This document shows, in pieces, positions 5,667-6,706 of a stretch of DNA of 6,706 bases. The stretch comes from an uncultured bacterium (GTDB taxonomy: Bacteria; Verrucomicrobiota; Kiritimatiellia; RFP12; UBA1067): contig CACYEO010000135.1 in NCBI GenBank assembly GCA_902773475.1, forward strand, positions 1-6,706, read 5' to 3'. The first letter of the stretch is position 1; each line of letters begins with the position of its first letter. Under the pieces are notes generated by a model, which was not told the DNA's origin, ran no database searches, and saw only the letters and a list, made by a program, of their open reading frames with translations. The translations under genes were made by a program, and so were the position numbers.

Positions 5667-6706
5667 GTGGAACGCGACGGACATATACGGCTGCTTCCGC
5701 TGCACATCGCAAACAAGATCGCGGCGGGCGAGGTCGTCGAGCGTCCCGCCTCCGTCGTCAAGGAGCTTGTGGAAAACGCGCTCGACGCCGGAGCCGCCCG
5801 CATCGACGTGTCCGTGACCGCCGGCGGGCGCAATCTGATATCCGTCCGCGACGACGGCTGCGGAATGTCGCGCGAGGACGCCCTGCTGTCGCTGGAGCGC
5901 CAGGCCACGAGCAAAATCCGCGACGTCGACGACATCCTGAAAATCGACACGCTCGGATTCCGCGGCGAGGCGATACCTTCGATTGCGGCGGTTTCGCGTT
6001 TCACGATGACCACCCGCCGCGCCGGCGAAGAATCGGCGTGGCGGCTCCAGGTGAACGCCGGAGTCCTCGCCGAAGTCCGCGAAGCGGGAGCGCCGCCGGG
6101 AACGTCGGTGGAAGTGCGCGATCTGTTCTGCAACGTCCCCGCGCGCCGCAAGTTCCTGCGCTCGTACGCAACGGAGGAAGCGGCGGTGCGGCACGTCTTC
6201 ACCGTGCACGCGCTCGCGCACCCGGACGTCGGTTTCTCGCTTTCCTGCGACGGCCGCGAAGTTTCGCGCCTTCCCAAAGGCGACAGTCTCGAAGACAGGA
6301 TCCGCGTTCTCTTCGGCGGCGATCTCGCGCCCGCGCTCGTCCCTCTCGAAGGAGAGGCCGGCGATGTCTCGGTGCGGGGTTTCGCGGAACGCGCCGAACA
6401 CGCGGCGGCGACCCGCCGCGAGCAGTTCGTGTTCGTGAACGGACGCCCGGCGACGGCTCCGGTCGTTTCCGCCGCCCTGCGCGACGCGTATCCGCGCTCC
6501 GATTCCAAATCCCGGCCTGCGGTTTTCATGTTTATCGGCCTGCCGCCGTCGCAGGTGGACGTGAACGTGCATCCTGCAAAGCGCGAAGTGCGTTTCCGCA
6601 AGCCCGGCGACGTGCGCGCGGCGATCCTTTCCGCGCTTTCCGCGTTCGACCCTCCGCCCGCGAGGCCGGCCCCGCCGCCGGCGTGCGCGCCCCGGCCGCC
6701 GGCTGC
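5667..6706 (+). CDS. mutL: DNA mismatch repair protein MutL, N-terminal part
   Basis: The frame runs off the end of the window after 346 complete codons. GTG 5667 is the first usable start: it is in the same frame as the ftsZ stop (5658-5660), two codons downstream. TGAGG spanning the ftsZ stop is a weak, closely spaced ribosome binding site. The product is a GHKL ATPase that in known systems couples MutS mismatch recognition to strand incision. Motifs: ANKIAAGEVVERPASVVKEL (15-34), then VENALDAG (35-42) with Glu33 and Asn37 matching E. coli Glu29 and Asn33, RDDGCGM (61-67, Asp62), ATSKI (80-84, preceded by Gln where His is usual), GFRGEA (97-102), LFCNVPARRKFL, FVNGRPA (256-262) and DVNVHPAKREVRF (298-310, with Lys305 matching the ATP-contacting Lys307). 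The Pro/Ala-rich stretch near the end (PPPARPAPPPA) starts the linker. The C-terminal dimerisation domain is outside, so presence of the endonuclease motif cannot be judged. Confidence 0.96.
   Translation, partial: MERDGHIRLLPLHIANKIAAGEVVERPASVVKELVENALDAGAARIDVSVTAGGRNLISVRDDGCGMSREDALLSLERQATSKIRDVDDILKIDTLGFRGEAIPSIAAVSRFTMTTRRAGEESAWRLQVNAGVLAEVREAGAPPGTSVEVRDLFCNVPARRKFLRSYATEEAAVRHVFTVHALAHPDVGFSLSCDGREVSRLPKGDSLEDRIRVLFGGDLAPALVPLEGEAGDVSVRGFAERAEHAAATRREQFVFVNGRPATAPVVSAALRDAYPRSDSKSRPAVFMFIGLPPSQVDVNVHPAKREVRFRKPGDVRAAILSALSAFDPPPARPAPPPACAPRPPA

Noticed and set aside
3825..6572. A 915-residue open frame on the minus strand covering ftsA, ftsZ and mutL
   Set aside because: It lies opposite three genes with clear family motifs. 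Its product is Arg/His/Glu-rich with no recognisable domain, as expected for the antisense of GC-rich codons in which stops are rare.

Overview
The window is a densely packed, single-strand piece of a division and cell-wall (dcw) cluster from a high-GC bacterium, running into a mismatch-repair gene. The order on the + strand is: 3' part of a murC-murB fusion, ddl, ftsQ, ftsA, a very divergent ftsZ, and the 5' part of mutL. Every gene is on the + strand. The genes overlap or nearly abut, and the largest gap is 27 bases (between ftsQ and ftsA). No promoter, terminator, RNA gene, mobile element or CRISPR array could be recognised, so this looks like the interior of one operon.

Organism: D-Ala-D-Ala ligase, FtsQ with a POTRA-like segment, FtsA and FtsZ indicate a peptidoglycan-making bacterium. 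Fusion of MurC to MurB is uncommon; I recall a MurB/MurC fusion enzyme being described from Verrucomicrobium spinosum. Together with the murC-murB-ddl-ftsQ-ftsA-ftsZ order and the odd FtsZ, this suggests the Verrucomicrobiota / Kiritimatiellota / Lentisphaerota side of the PVC superphylum. That placement is inference from gene content, not from a marker phylogeny.

Layout: 1-1548 carries the MurC C-terminal domain followed by a whole MurB. 1535-2467 is D-alanine--D-alanine ligase. 2473-3315 is FtsQ. 3343-4551 is FtsA. 4548-5660 is the FtsZ-family protein. 5667 to the end is the N-terminal ATPase and transducer part of MutL, which runs off the window. MurC/MurB and Ddl act in the cytoplasm to make UDP-MurNAc-L-Ala and D-Ala-D-Ala for lipid II. 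FtsA would tether FtsZ to the inner membrane, and FtsQ would sit in the periplasmic part of the divisome.

The most notable observation is the FtsZ. It keeps the overall fold signature (GGGTGGG core, PFxFEG, SPLL, a typical C-terminal FtsA-binding peptide). However, the T7 synergy loop, normally NxDxxD, reads S207-L-D209-L-E-R212, so two of the three signature residues are replaced, including the second catalytic aspartate. The nucleotide-binding T1 loop is also degenerate. This suggests a division filament with altered or lost GTP hydrolysis that is still wired to FtsA. A second point is a Cys in place of the usual catalytic Ser of MurB.
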